Assembly (NCBI RefSeq): GCF_025833875.1
Contig: NZ_JAOYOD010000001.1
Location: 620,001 to 684,000 of the forward strand
Direction of reading: 5' to 3'
Source: Reichenbachiella ulvae
GTDB lineage: Bacteria; Bacteroidota; Bacteroidia; Cytophagales; Cyclobacteriaceae
DNA length: 64,000 nt
The notes beneath the pieces are model-generated. The model was not told where the DNA came from and did no database searches. It saw only the letters and a list, made by a program, of their open reading frames with translations. Both the position numbers and the translations under genes were made by a program. Positions 1-7,634 of the stretch are shown here, piece after piece (position 1 is the stretch's first letter; each line of letters begins with the position of its first letter).

Positions 1-2
1 CC

Positions 3-830
3 TATGAAAAGGCAGGAGATGTCAAGCAATCCATCTATTATTTCAATCTATACAAGACCTTTACCCAGATGGCTCAGAAGGAAAAGATCGACCAGATCAT
101 GGAAGACTATTCTGAGGAGAAACTCCTTAAGGCTCAACTGGAGGAGGAGAATAAAAAGCATAAAGAGGCTCTGTTGGAAAGGAAAAAGGAACTGGAATCG
201 GTACAGCGTACCAAACAGAAATACGAGCTAGAGTTGAGCAGCTATGACAGCATTACCAGGTCACTTTATGATGATTTGAATCAAAAAGAATTGCGATTAG
301 AAGTGCTTACCAAAGAATCACAAATTAGTCAGCTCAAAGCCCAGCAGGAAATCCAGGAGGAGCGAATTGAAAGAGAGAATGAGAAAAGAAAATTGCAGAT
401 TGCTATTACTGTTTCCTTAGCCATGTTGATTGTACTCTTTTTCATCCTTAGGAGTAAGCGAAAAACCAAGAAATGGGCCGTCGATCTGGAAAAGAAGAAC
501 GAAGTGATCGAAGAACAAAGGGAGGAGTTAAGAGAACTAAACAGCAATCTGCAAGAGTTGGTAGAGCAACGGACCGAGGCATTGAAGAAGGCAAATGATA
601 AACTGAGTGAGTTTATCTTTTCGAATAGTCATATCATCAGAAAACCTGTTGCCAATATCAAAGGGATCGTAAACCTGATGTCCAAAATTGAAGTGAACAA
701 AAAAAATAAGCAGTTGCTGGACATGTTAGGGAAAAGCAATTCAGAGCTGGACGATGCATTGTCTAGTTTTAACGAGAGCCTCACATTGAACGAATCCTTT
801 CTAAAAGAGAATCAGTCCACCGAAAAATAA
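3..830 (+). CDS. TPR/coiled-coil membrane protein ending in a histidine-kinase-like DHp segment (5' truncated)
   Basis: The reading frame is open from the window edge, so the N-terminus is missing. The first residues visible look like the end of a TPR helix pair. A long Glu/Lys-rich coiled coil follows, then one membrane segment (nt 390-450), a second coiled coil and a motif SHIIRKPVAN, which resembles the H-box of histidine kinases (SHDLRAPxxN). The protein stops about 65 residues later, with no HATPase_c domain. Proteins of this kind in Bacteroidota are usually sensory. This one could be a phosphotransfer or dimerisation partner rather than an active kinase. The next gene starts one base after the stop, which suggests an operon. 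No ATG is needed within the window; position 69 is only an internal Met. Confidence 0.75.
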   Translation, partial: YEKAGDVKQSIYYFNLYKTFTQMAQKEKIDQIMEDYSEEKLLKAQLEEENKKHKEALLERKKELESVQRTKQKYELELSSYDSITRSLYDDLNQKELRLEVLTKESQISQLKAQQEIQEERIERENEKRKLQIAITVSLAMLIVLFFILRSKRKTKKWAVDLEKKNEVIEEQREELRELNSNLQELVEQRTEALKKANDKLSEFIFSNSHIIRKPVANIKGIVNLMSKIEVNKKNKQLLDMLGKSNSELDDALSSFNESLTLNESFLKENQSTEK

Positions 831-831
831 G

Positions 832-2565
832 ATGAGAGTAGGAGCAGTAGTGATTTTGATTTTGATGGTGCTGGATATCAAGGCTCAGCAGCCAGAGCAT
901 CAGGCCAGAGTTTACACAGACAGCACGGGGAAGATTTTTTGGAACAAGCAAATGCCTGTCTACATCAGGATCGCAAGCAGTCCAGACGATCCGGGTGTGC
1001 TTTTAACCAATGATGAGCAGCCTGAATATACCGACCCCATCTATCTGGATACTGAGGGCGTCAACTATATTCGTACAAGAAATGCTGTCAACAATCGAAG
1101 TATGAAACCCGCTAATCCACCGGTGGAGGTCATGTTGCCGGTTTATGCGGATGGTCAGCCTCCCGTTTCTAAAGCTTTGTTTCAAGAGACGGCCAGATAT
1201 GTCCGCAATGGCATAGAGTATCTGGGGCGAGGGCTGAAAGTGGAACTGCAAGGACTGGATGCACAGTCTGGGTTAGACGAGATTTACTATGCCATAGATG
1301 ACAATCCTTTTCAGCCATATACACAGCTAATAGACTATGCGCTGATCGAAGGCAGTAGTACGCTACGATACTATGCTGTCGATCATGTAGGCAATGCAGA
1401 AGCTGCCAATGAGCGAAACTTGTTGCTAGACTATGGTTCGCCAGTGACACAGGTCAGTGGACACGGGCCTCAAATGAAGAACTCATACACCTTTGGATCA
1501 ACTTTGCAGTTGAGTGCTGTTGATAGCCTGTCTGGTGTGGACAAGATATATTACCAAATAGACGAGCAAGAGAGGCAGGTGTATAACCAAGCGCTTGCTA
1601 TCGATGCATTGTCAGATGGTTTTCACATGATTACCTATTATTCTGTCGATCATGTCCTCAATCAAGAGGAGCCAAAAAGCTATGAATTTTACATGGACAA
1701 GTCTGCGCCACTCACTTCTGCTGATATTTTGGGGGATAGGTTTATTGTAGATGATCAAATCTATTTTTCTGGAAGAACCAAGTTGAAATTTACTGCAGTA
1801 GACAACCGAGTGGGAGTTAAGGAAGTCAGGTACAGTGTGAATGACGAAGGGTTTCAGACCTACGACAACCCTTTTTACCTCCCTAACAAAACCGGGACAC
1901 ACCAGATCAGGTACTATGCGGTGGATCATTTTGGCAACAAGACATTTGATGAAAATAGCTCCAATCCCTACAATGCGTTTGAGCATCATGCCACCAAAGT
2001 GTATGTTGACTTGACCGGGCCTAATCTTAGCTATGATTTTGTGGGAGAAGTTTTAGAGACTCGAGACACCGTATTTGTGAGGTCAGACACCCAAATTAAA
2101 CTATCGGCCCATGACACGGAATCAGGTTTGCAAAAGATCACTTATAGCCTGGAAGGCTCACCAGTAGAGTACGACTATGAGACTCCTTTTATGTTCGATC
2201 GTGAAGGCTATCATGCGGTGGATTTTTATGGCTATGACAATGTGAACAATCGCAACGTGTCACATATGAATGTCTTTGTGGACAACAAAGGAGCCGATAT
2301 CTACTGTACCTATAGCAGCGAGGGATACCTTCGGGATGGGCAAAAGGTGTACTCACCGGGACTCAAAATATATTTGGCCGCACAGGACAACCATGTCGGT
2401 GTTCGTGATATCCTCTATTCGATCAACGGGGAGCAGGAGCAATCCTACACTTCGCCTATCAGGGGCTTGAGAAAAGAAGGGAAATACAAAATCAAGATCA
2501 TAGCCTTTGATTTGTTGGGTAATCGCAGCACCAAAGAAATTGATCTTGAAGTGGCCAAAAAATAG
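832..2565 (+). CDS. secreted protein with OmpL47-like / chitobiase-C-terminal-like repeats
   Basis: The 577-residue product starts with a signal peptide ending near KAQQ. It then holds about five repeats of 90-100 residues built around a motif like YYAVDHVGN or ISGVDKIYYQID (a turn, then Y-x-V-D-x-x-x-N). This matches the OmpL47-type beta domain and the Ig-like 'Y-x-x-D-x-G-N' modules found in bacterial surface proteins. No enzyme domain is seen. It is probably exported to the periplasm or cell surface as a structural or binding protein. The ATG lies one base after the stop of the upstream signalling protein, so the two are probably cotranscribed. The substrate or partner is not recognisable. 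Confidence 0.75.
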   Translation: MRVGAVVILILMVLDIKAQQPEHQARVYTDSTGKIFWNKQMPVYIRIASSPDDPGVLLTNDEQPEYTDPIYLDTEGVNYIRTRNAVNNRSMKPANPPVEVMLPVYADGQPPVSKALFQETARYVRNGIEYLGRGLKVELQGLDAQSGLDEIYYAIDDNPFQPYTQLIDYALIEGSSTLRYYAVDHVGNAEAANERNLLLDYGSPVTQVSGHGPQMKNSYTFGSTLQLSAVDSLSGVDKIYYQIDEQERQVYNQALAIDALSDGFHMITYYSVDHVLNQEEPKSYEFYMDKSAPLTSADILGDRFIVDDQIYFSGRTKLKFTAVDNRVGVKEVRYSVNDEGFQTYDNPFYLPNKTGTHQIRYYAVDHFGNKTFDENSSNPYNAFEHHATKVYVDLTGPNLSYDFVGEVLETRDTVFVRSDTQIKLSAHDTESGLQKITYSLEGSPVEYDYETPFMFDREGYHAVDFYGYDNVNNRNVSHMNVFVDNKGADIYCTYSSEGYLRDGQKVYSPGLKIYLAAQDNHVGVRDILYSINGEQEQSYTSPIRGLRKEGKYKIKIIAFDLLGNRSTKEIDLEVAKK

Positions 2566-2736
2566 GCATGTGCTGATCTTTCGGGGCTAAAATTCATTCC
2601 ATCTCTGGTAAATGATATCCATCCGACACTTGAGAACTTAAAGTTGAAATTTTGGGTATAAAGACCAAAACTCAGCAACCCTATTATAGTCCTTTCGTAA
2701 AAATCGTTTCAACAAATATTAACACAACAAATAAAA

Positions 2737-3366
2737 ATGAGTTTAGCAGAGGATTTACAGTGGCGATACGCAACGAAGAAGATGAATGGTAAACCTGTAC
2801 CGCAAGACAAAGTAGATTATATAGTAGAAGCTGCTCGATGGGCGCCTTCCTCATCAGGGATTCAGCCTTACGAGATTTTCGTGATCACTGATCAGGAGCT
2901 GAAGGAGAAGATCAAGCCGGTAGCCTGGGGACAGGAGCAGATCACCGATACGTCTCACTTGCTGGTATTTGCTGCATGGGATGGATATTCTCTGGATCGC
3001 ATCGAGGAAGTATTCCAACGCACTTTGGAAGAAAGAAAATTGCCAGCAGACACCATGGATGCTTACAAAGAGAAGCTATGGGGTATGTTCGAACCTATGT
3101 CGCAGGAGTGGCACGCCCACCATGCGGCCAAGCAGGCCTACATCGCTTTCGGGTTGGCCATGGCAGCTGCGGCAGAGCAAAAAGTAGACGCTACTCCGAT
3201 GGAAGGCTTTAGTCCGGATGAGTTGGACGAGATCCTGGGATTGAAGGAGAAAGGCCTGAAAAGTGTATTGCTATTGCCATTGGGCTACAGAGATGAGGAC
3301 AATGACTGGTTGGCAAAAATGAAGAAGGTGAGAACACCAAAAGAGGATTTTGTGACCGTATTGTAA
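2737..3366 (+). CDS. NAD(P)H-dependent nitroreductase family protein
   Basis: The 209-residue product has the usual length of the NfsB/FMN-dependent nitroreductase fold. The N-terminal RYATKKMNG and the following AARWAPSSSGIQPYE match the FMN-binding start of this family, and the C-terminal LLLPLGYRDEDND segment matches its end. It should reduce nitroaromatics, quinones or related electrophiles using a bound FMN, as a cytosolic dimer. The physiological substrate cannot be told from sequence. It stands alone, with about 170 noncoding bases before it and a hairpin terminator after it. Confidence 0.88.
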   Translation: MSLAEDLQWRYATKKMNGKPVPQDKVDYIVEAARWAPSSSGIQPYEIFVITDQELKEKIKPVAWGQEQITDTSHLLVFAAWDGYSLDRIEEVFQRTLEERKLPADTMDAYKEKLWGMFEPMSQEWHAHHAAKQAYIAFGLAMAAAAEQKVDATPMEGFSPDELDEILGLKEKGLKSVLLLPLGYRDEDNDWLAKMKKVRTPKEDFVTVL

Positions 3367-3391
3367 TCAAAAGATAGTTTCTAGATAAAGG

Positions 3392-3418
3392 TGCCGGCTG
3401 TATAGCTGGCATTTTTTG
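3392..3418 (+). terminator. intrinsic terminator after the nitroreductase gene
   Basis: Stem TGCCGGCT / AGCTGGCA (one G:U pair) with a GTAT loop, followed by six T. It lies 25 bases after the nitroreductase stop codon. Confidence 0.75.
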
Positions 3419-3540
3419 TTTGGGGCCAATGAAGATTTCCTACTGCAATCCATTGATAGAGGAGGGATACTTATTTAGAGATATAATCTAATTTATCTTC
3501 ATTATGTAGTAGCTTCAGTTTTCAATCTAAAACCTGAAAT

Positions 3541-4998
3541 ATGAAAAAAATGATCCTGTTGTTGTTGGTGCTTTGTTCGATCCAGCAACTCAACGCCCAG
3601 AAGTTTGAAGTGTCCTATTCGCCGGAGCTTATGTCTGATTCTTTTTCAGGCAGTGTACTGCTTTACTTGTCCAAGGAAAACCCAAGCCCGAAAGACGGCT
3701 TTCACATCTTCGAGAGGAGTCCGATGTTCAGGGTAGTCGTGGAAGATCTTCAGCCAGGAGCAACCCTGACCTTTGACGATGCTGCACTGGCCTATCCCGT
3801 AGCGCTCAGCAACATCGAGAGAGGAGAGTACTACGTTCAGGCACTTTTTGATCGAAAGCTCAAGGGACAGACCATCAACAATGGGCCGGGCAATTTATAT
3901 TCTGATCCTGCACGATTTATACTAGACAAAAACTTTGACACGGTATACACGATCCTTTGTAATCAGATGGTGCCTGAGGTGACCATGAAGGAAACCGATC
4001 GCATGAAGGAACTGGTGGTGGACTCCAGGCTGCTGAGCCAGTTTCATGATCGACCTATGCAAATCGCAGGAGCGGTTCAACTGCCTGAAGGATATGATCC
4101 CAAGTCTAAGAAAAAGTATCCGGTGGTTTATTCAGTTTTCGGATTTGGGGCGAACTACAAGACCCATGCAGGCTATCCCAAATATGACATACCCATGCTG
4201 GGAGAAGAGCCAGCGATAGTGGTCTATCTGGATGGCAGGTGTCTGGAGGGGCACTCTACCTACGCCAACAGCGACATCAATGGCCCCTGGGGAGATGCGC
4301 TGGTGAAAGAATTCATCCCTGCTCTGGAGAAGAAATACCAGGCCAACGGTGCACGATTCCTGTTCGGACATAGTAGCGGAGGCTGGACGGTCATGTGGCT
4401 ACAGACCCAATACCCCGAGACTTTTGCAGGAGCCTGGTCCAGTGCGCCTGATCAGGTGGACTTTCGCAACTGGCAGAATATCAATATCTATGAGACCAAA
4501 AACCTCTATTACAGCCCCAGTGGGCAGCCTCTCTCTGATGTGACCATAGCCGGTAGGATCCCTGTGACGAGTACCAAGGACATGTTTCGTATGGAGGAGA
4601 TTTTGTACCGGGGAGAGCAGATGCGCTCCTTCGATGCGGTCTTTGGTCATAGGGATGAAAAGGGTGAGATCATCCGACTGGTCGATCTGGAAACCGGAGA
4701 TATCAATCCTGAGGCTTTGCCTTATTTTAGACGCTACGACCTTTCCTATCAGTTGAGAAACAATTGGGATCAATATGAAAAGGCCATTGCCGGCAAGATC
4801 CTGATATCGGTAGGAGAGCACGACAATTTCTACTTGCACAAGGCCGTACATCTGCTGGATGAGGAAATGCAAAAGCTCAACGCCGATATGCAGTTTGCCT
4901 ACTATCCGGGCGATCACTTCACGGTCTTTACTGAGGAATACAAGCAGGCCGGAGTGGCATTCCTCACCGAGTGCTATGCCAAGTGGAAGGAGGAATGA
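3541..4998 (+). CDS. secreted alpha/beta-hydrolase (enterochelin-esterase-like)
   Basis: The 485-residue product has a signal peptide ending LNAQ. An N-terminal beta-rich region is followed by an esterase-D/Fes-like hydrolase domain. The nucleophile elbow GHSSGGW lies at about residue 276, and later VGEHDN (about 425) and GDHF (about 459) are good candidates for the acid and the catalytic His. This architecture is typical of periplasmic esterases annotated as enterochelin esterase-like in Bacteroidota. The real substrate is unknown, and there are no siderophore genes nearby to support an iron role. It is monocistronic in this window; noncoding repeat DNA follows it. Confidence 0.82.
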   Translation: MKKMILLLLVLCSIQQLNAQKFEVSYSPELMSDSFSGSVLLYLSKENPSPKDGFHIFERSPMFRVVVEDLQPGATLTFDDAALAYPVALSNIERGEYYVQALFDRKLKGQTINNGPGNLYSDPARFILDKNFDTVYTILCNQMVPEVTMKETDRMKELVVDSRLLSQFHDRPMQIAGAVQLPEGYDPKSKKKYPVVYSVFGFGANYKTHAGYPKYDIPMLGEEPAIVVYLDGRCLEGHSTYANSDINGPWGDALVKEFIPALEKKYQANGARFLFGHSSGGWTVMWLQTQYPETFAGAWSSAPDQVDFRNWQNINIYETKNLYYSPSGQPLSDVTIAGRIPVTSTKDMFRMEEILYRGEQMRSFDAVFGHRDEKGEIIRLVDLETGDINPEALPYFRRYDLSYQLRNNWDQYEKAIAGKILISVGEHDNFYLHKAVHLLDEEMQKLNADMQFAYYPGDHFTVFTEEYKQAGVAFLTECYAKWKEE

Positions 4999-5174
4999 GT
5001 TGAAAGTGGAAAGTTAAAAGTGTAAAGTTGATAGTGGAGTCTAATTGGTAGATGGATGCTTCAGCGTGCTACTGCTTTTCTCATGCTTGATTTAATTATG
5101 ATTTGGGAATTGTAGTATCGATTGAAGCCCTGTCTGCCGACTGGAAGGCTCCTTCGCCCTCGATGTGTCGAACC
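4999..5174. other. intergenic region with short AAAGTxGAAAGT-type quasi-repeats
   Basis: Positions 5001-5036 carry degenerate direct repeats of about 10 bp (GAAAGTGGAAAGT, AAAAGTGTAAAGT), a low-complexity pattern. The rest shows no gene or clear signal up to the MITE-like repeat at 5175. Confidence 0.5.
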
Positions 5175-5305
5175 GCTTTACGAAAGGAGGAATATATTCT
5201 GCAATGAAAAATGTTTCTACAAAAAACTAAACACTGAGGTTCAAAACATAGATAACCGATCTACTACCACCACAGCCTGAATATATAAATCCCCCTTTAC
5301 CAAAG
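5175..5305 (-). repeat. MITE-like palindromic element, copy 2 (main part, interrupted by an IS)
   Basis: Read on the minus strand, this segment is homologous to the element at 9325-9483. The shared core (TCTATGTT.TGAACCTCA and onward, through ATTTTTCAxTGCAG to ATTCC.CC) is about 80% identical by eye over roughly 80 bp. One terminal palindrome (5287-5305 together with 6460-6484) is split by the ISAs1 element. The other end (5175-5192, CTTTACGAAAGGAGGAAT) is shortened compared with copy 1. The element contains no reading frame. Confidence 0.7.
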
Positions 5306-5324
5306 CAGAGCTGTTGCATTCTAA
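5306..5324 (+). repeat. left terminal inverted repeat of the ISAs1 element
   Basis: A 19-bp sequence starting CAGAGCTGTTGC. It is the reverse complement of 6441-6459 except at one position. It overlaps the 3' end of the transposase gene. Confidence 0.85.
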
Positions 5325-6414
5325 TTGATTAGTTTGTTTAGAGTCTCAATATCATTGGCTACCAGTCTGGTGGCCTTTGCTATTTGATTCATGCCTTGTT
5401 TTCTAAATATATTCATTGCACCATTTTTAAGCGTGGATATAATTGATGGAGCGTTGCCTAATCTGATTTTAGAGGCATCTTCTTTCATCGTTACATCTTT
5501 GGTCCAGTGTAGACTGTTTTCAATGTGCCAATGATTCCTTATCCCATAGTTGTATAATAATGCACTTCCATTCTTTATGCTGCTTAAATAATACGCGTTT
5601 TCTTCCCTGTAGCGTCCATTGACTTTTACTTCTCTTCTAATTTTGATGCCGTGTTGTGCACCAGTCCATTGTTTTTTTATTTCCTCTGGCAAATTGAACA
5701 CTGTTACATCTCTATTTTCTATTCTTCCTTTGTTTCTCTCTAGCTGAGAATAATAACCTATAGGCTTTTCTTGGGCACACTTTTCGATGCTCTGGTAGAG
5801 TGTCTTTTGATTTTTCTTCACTCCAATTACATAATTATTTCCACTAGCTATAATCACTTCTACCGTTTTTTTTGACAATGAAGAGCATCCATAGTAAAGA
5901 CCACATCTTTGAGATCCAGCATCTCTATTAATTGACGAACTACAGGTATTTCACTCTCTTTTGAGTTAATGACTTCTCCATTGGCTAATACCATTTTCTG
6001 TCTGGAAACGAATACGGTCACTAGATTGATGAAATTCTGATACGACTTTGAATAATCACTCATTGTACCACCGATGGCCTTGCCATCTACACTAAGCCAC
6101 TCTCCAGACTCTATCGAAACATAGGCTTTACTCCACTGATAGAATTGATGAGAAAAGGAATCAAAATCCAATCCCATCAACACTCTTCGAATAGTATAAA
6201 AAGTCGGTAATCTGTCTTGTTTGGGCTGAAAAGTAGACAATAAGTTCTCTCTATTTCTTTCTATAAAATCTCCAATAGCACGATAACCATAGTAGCCGCT
6301 CATTACCGACATCAGCACGATGACCAGTACCAATTCCAGAGAATGTCGCTGACCCGCACCACGCCTGTGATCCTTCACTTTTCCTAAATACCAAATGATA
6401 CTTTCTGATGCCAT
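5321..6414 (-). pseudogene. ISAs1-family DDE transposase split by a -1 frame change in an A8 tract
   Basis: The first part (6414 to 5860, 184 codons) begins MASESIIWYLGKV and runs to FTMDALHCQKK, where it meets a stop. The second part continues without loss from TVEVIIASGNNYV to 5321. Joining them by a -1 shift at the A8 run (5866-5873 on the plus strand) gives about 364 residues, the normal ISAs1 length. Acidic catalytic positions are visible at SVDGKAIGG and FTMDALH, and an HWxIENSLHW motif marks the C-terminal Glu region. The frame in A8 is either an indel that killed the gene, programmed slippage (A AAA AAA), or a sequencing error in the homopolymer. Confidence 0.85.
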
Positions 6415-6440
6415 TTTTAATTTTCAAGTTAATCCATTTT

Positions 6441-6459
6441 TTAGAATGCAACAGCCCTG
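6441..6459 (-). repeat. right terminal inverted repeat of the ISAs1 element
   Basis: Reverse complement of 5306-5324 with one mismatch. It lies 26 bases upstream of the transposase start codon. Confidence 0.85.
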
Positions 6460-6484
6460 CTTAATAAAGGGGGCCAGGGGGATT
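6460..6484 (-). repeat. terminal arm of MITE-like copy 2, cut off by the ISAs1 insertion
   Basis: On the minus strand it reads AATCCCCCTGGCCCCCTTTA and then TTAAG. This matches the outer arm at 9325-9345 (AATCCCCCTAGCCCCCTTTA). It is the missing end of the repeat at 5175-5305. Confidence 0.7.
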
Positions 6485-6616
6485 GGAATGCAAAACCGCC
6501 AAATCTTCATCTCTCGCTATCACTGATCCCATACCCCATAGGGTGATCCAAGATTCTTCACTTTTATCAGCGACTTACTTGTGCCTTTGCGGGCGATCCT
6601 GTATTCTTGACAAACC

Positions 6617-6643
6617 AAGTCAGCCTGTAGCAGCGGCTGACTT
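6617..6643 (+). other. perfect 9-bp stem-loop in the intergenic region
   Basis: AAGTCAGCC and GGCTGACTT pair perfectly around a 9-nt loop. No T-run follows, so it is not a standard terminator. It lies about 100 bases upstream of the orphan lipoprotein gene. The remaining bases of 6485-6748 show nothing recognisable. Confidence 0.4.
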
Positions 6644-6748
6644 CTTGCAGCATTTGTTTGAGAAGAGAAAAACATTTTTTTAAACGTTTATTAACACATA
6701 CAAACGGGTATATAGTGCATTGCATATAGTAAAATGTTGTGCTTCATT

Positions 6749-7270
6749 ATGAAAATGAAAAATATAGTATTGTTCACATTGATATTTTTGGTTTTCGGGT
6801 GTTCAAACCCTGTAAAAATTGAAATGACTAAGAAAATAGAAATCGATTGGTCTAAACTTGATGATAGTTCAGAGTATGACATTAAATACGTGCAATTAAA
6901 TTTCAATCCATTTGTTGATGAAGAGATAATGGGAAAAGGAATTGAAGAATTAATGTATAAAGACAGCATATACACATTAGATCAAACTGACAAATCCAGA
7001 TTGATCGAAATAATTTCAGATAGTTTGAATTTCAGCTATGGAGAATGCGGAACATTTGCTTTAAACGCGGGATTTGTATTTATCAAAAATGACACTATTA
7101 AGGGAATTATTGAAATGGGATGTGGATATTATCAATGGGGATTTGAACCTTGGAATAAAAACTCAATGGACGGGTCACTATCTGATATTGGGTTTGAGAA
7201 AATGACAAAAATGTTGGACGACATTAATTTAAAAATAAAAAAAACGAACGCACAACAAAAGCTTCCATGA
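6749..7270 (+). CDS. hypothetical lipoprotein
   Basis: The product of about 173 residues begins MKMKNIVLFTLIFLVFGC, a short signal peptide with a lipobox ending at Cys, so it should be lipidated and placed in the outer or inner membrane. An ATG at 6734 is also in frame but would put an unusual extra MLCFI in front of the signal peptide. The rest is rich in Asp, Lys and Ile, with two Cys (GECGTF and MGCGYY). No family is recognised. The gene is more AT-rich than its neighbours and lies between two insertion sequences, which fits acquired DNA. Confidence 0.65.
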   Translation: MKMKNIVLFTLIFLVFGCSNPVKIEMTKKIEIDWSKLDDSSEYDIKYVQLNFNPFVDEEIMGKGIEELMYKDSIYTLDQTDKSRLIEIISDSLNFSYGECGTFALNAGFVFIKNDTIKGIIEMGCGYYQWGFEPWNKNSMDGSLSDIGFEKMTKMLDDINLKIKKTNAQQKLP

Positions 7271-7634
7271 ATAACCCTCTGCAGCATAAATTTAGTTAAA
7301 CTTCTTCATAATGTTTCTTTTGGCCGTTTTGGAATCGAATCTTTGATCCAATAGGTGGATGAAAGTAAGTCAAGGATGGCCATAATTCTCCTGTGTGGGC
7401 TCTGATGTAGCTCCCACTCCTTTACTTACTTTTAGCTGCCTATTAACTTTGACCGAGATTCAAAAACAACCCATGCTTCCATTAGTGGTACCGTTAAAGT
7501 CCACAGTTTCCCGTCAGATGTTTAAAAATGGCACCCCGCCCCATACTAAGATAGTGTTCGGGACACAGCGAGTGTTAAGAGGTCAGGGTGCTCAACTGTC
7601 GTTAGGGGCTGATTTTAAGTCTTTGGTCTTTTTA
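7271..7634 (-). other. noncoding downstream flank of the IS110 element (possible guide-RNA region)
   Basis: The 364 bases between the orphan lipoprotein and the IS110 transposase stop have no convincing gene. An 83-codon frame at 7395-7646 lacks any family signal and overlaps the transposase end. The stretch contains a nested inverted repeat (7362-7432) and a small hairpin GTGTTCGGGACAC (7554-7566). In the IS1111 group of IS110 elements the noncoding end downstream of the transposase encodes the bridge/seek RNA, so this is one place to look. The assignment is inference. Confidence 0.4.
7362..7432 (+). repeat. nested inverted repeat, 14-bp outer stem
   Basis: The outer arms AAAGTAAGTCAAGG (7362-7375) and CCTTTACTTACTTT (7419-7432) pair with one mismatch. 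Inside them GTGGG (7395-7399) pairs with CCCAC (7413-7417). The structure could form on either strand. Confidence 0.6.

Larger units (their letters stand above)
5306..6459 (-). mobile_element. ISAs1-family insertion sequence, about 1154 bp
   Basis: The element is bounded by 19-bp inverted repeats, 5306-5324 and 6441-6459, that match at 18 of 19 positions (outer bases CAGAGCTG / CAGGGCTG). It carries one transposase gene on the minus strand, split into two frames. The 10-bp flanks (TTTACCAAAG left, CTTAATAAAG right) match only partly, so a clean target-site duplication is not visible. The insertion lies inside the palindromic arm of a MITE-like repeat. Confidence 0.88.

Noticed and set aside
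4399..4917. Long antisense frame in the esterase gene
   Set aside because: Shadow of a well-supported coding frame.
3541..4998. Siderophore (enterochelin) system
   Set aside because: Only the esterase fold is present; no transport or synthesis genes nearby.
5296..6469. Clear 10-bp target duplication of the ISAs1 element
   Set aside because: TTTACCAAAG and CTTAATAAAG agree at only seven of ten positions, and both belong to a palindrome.
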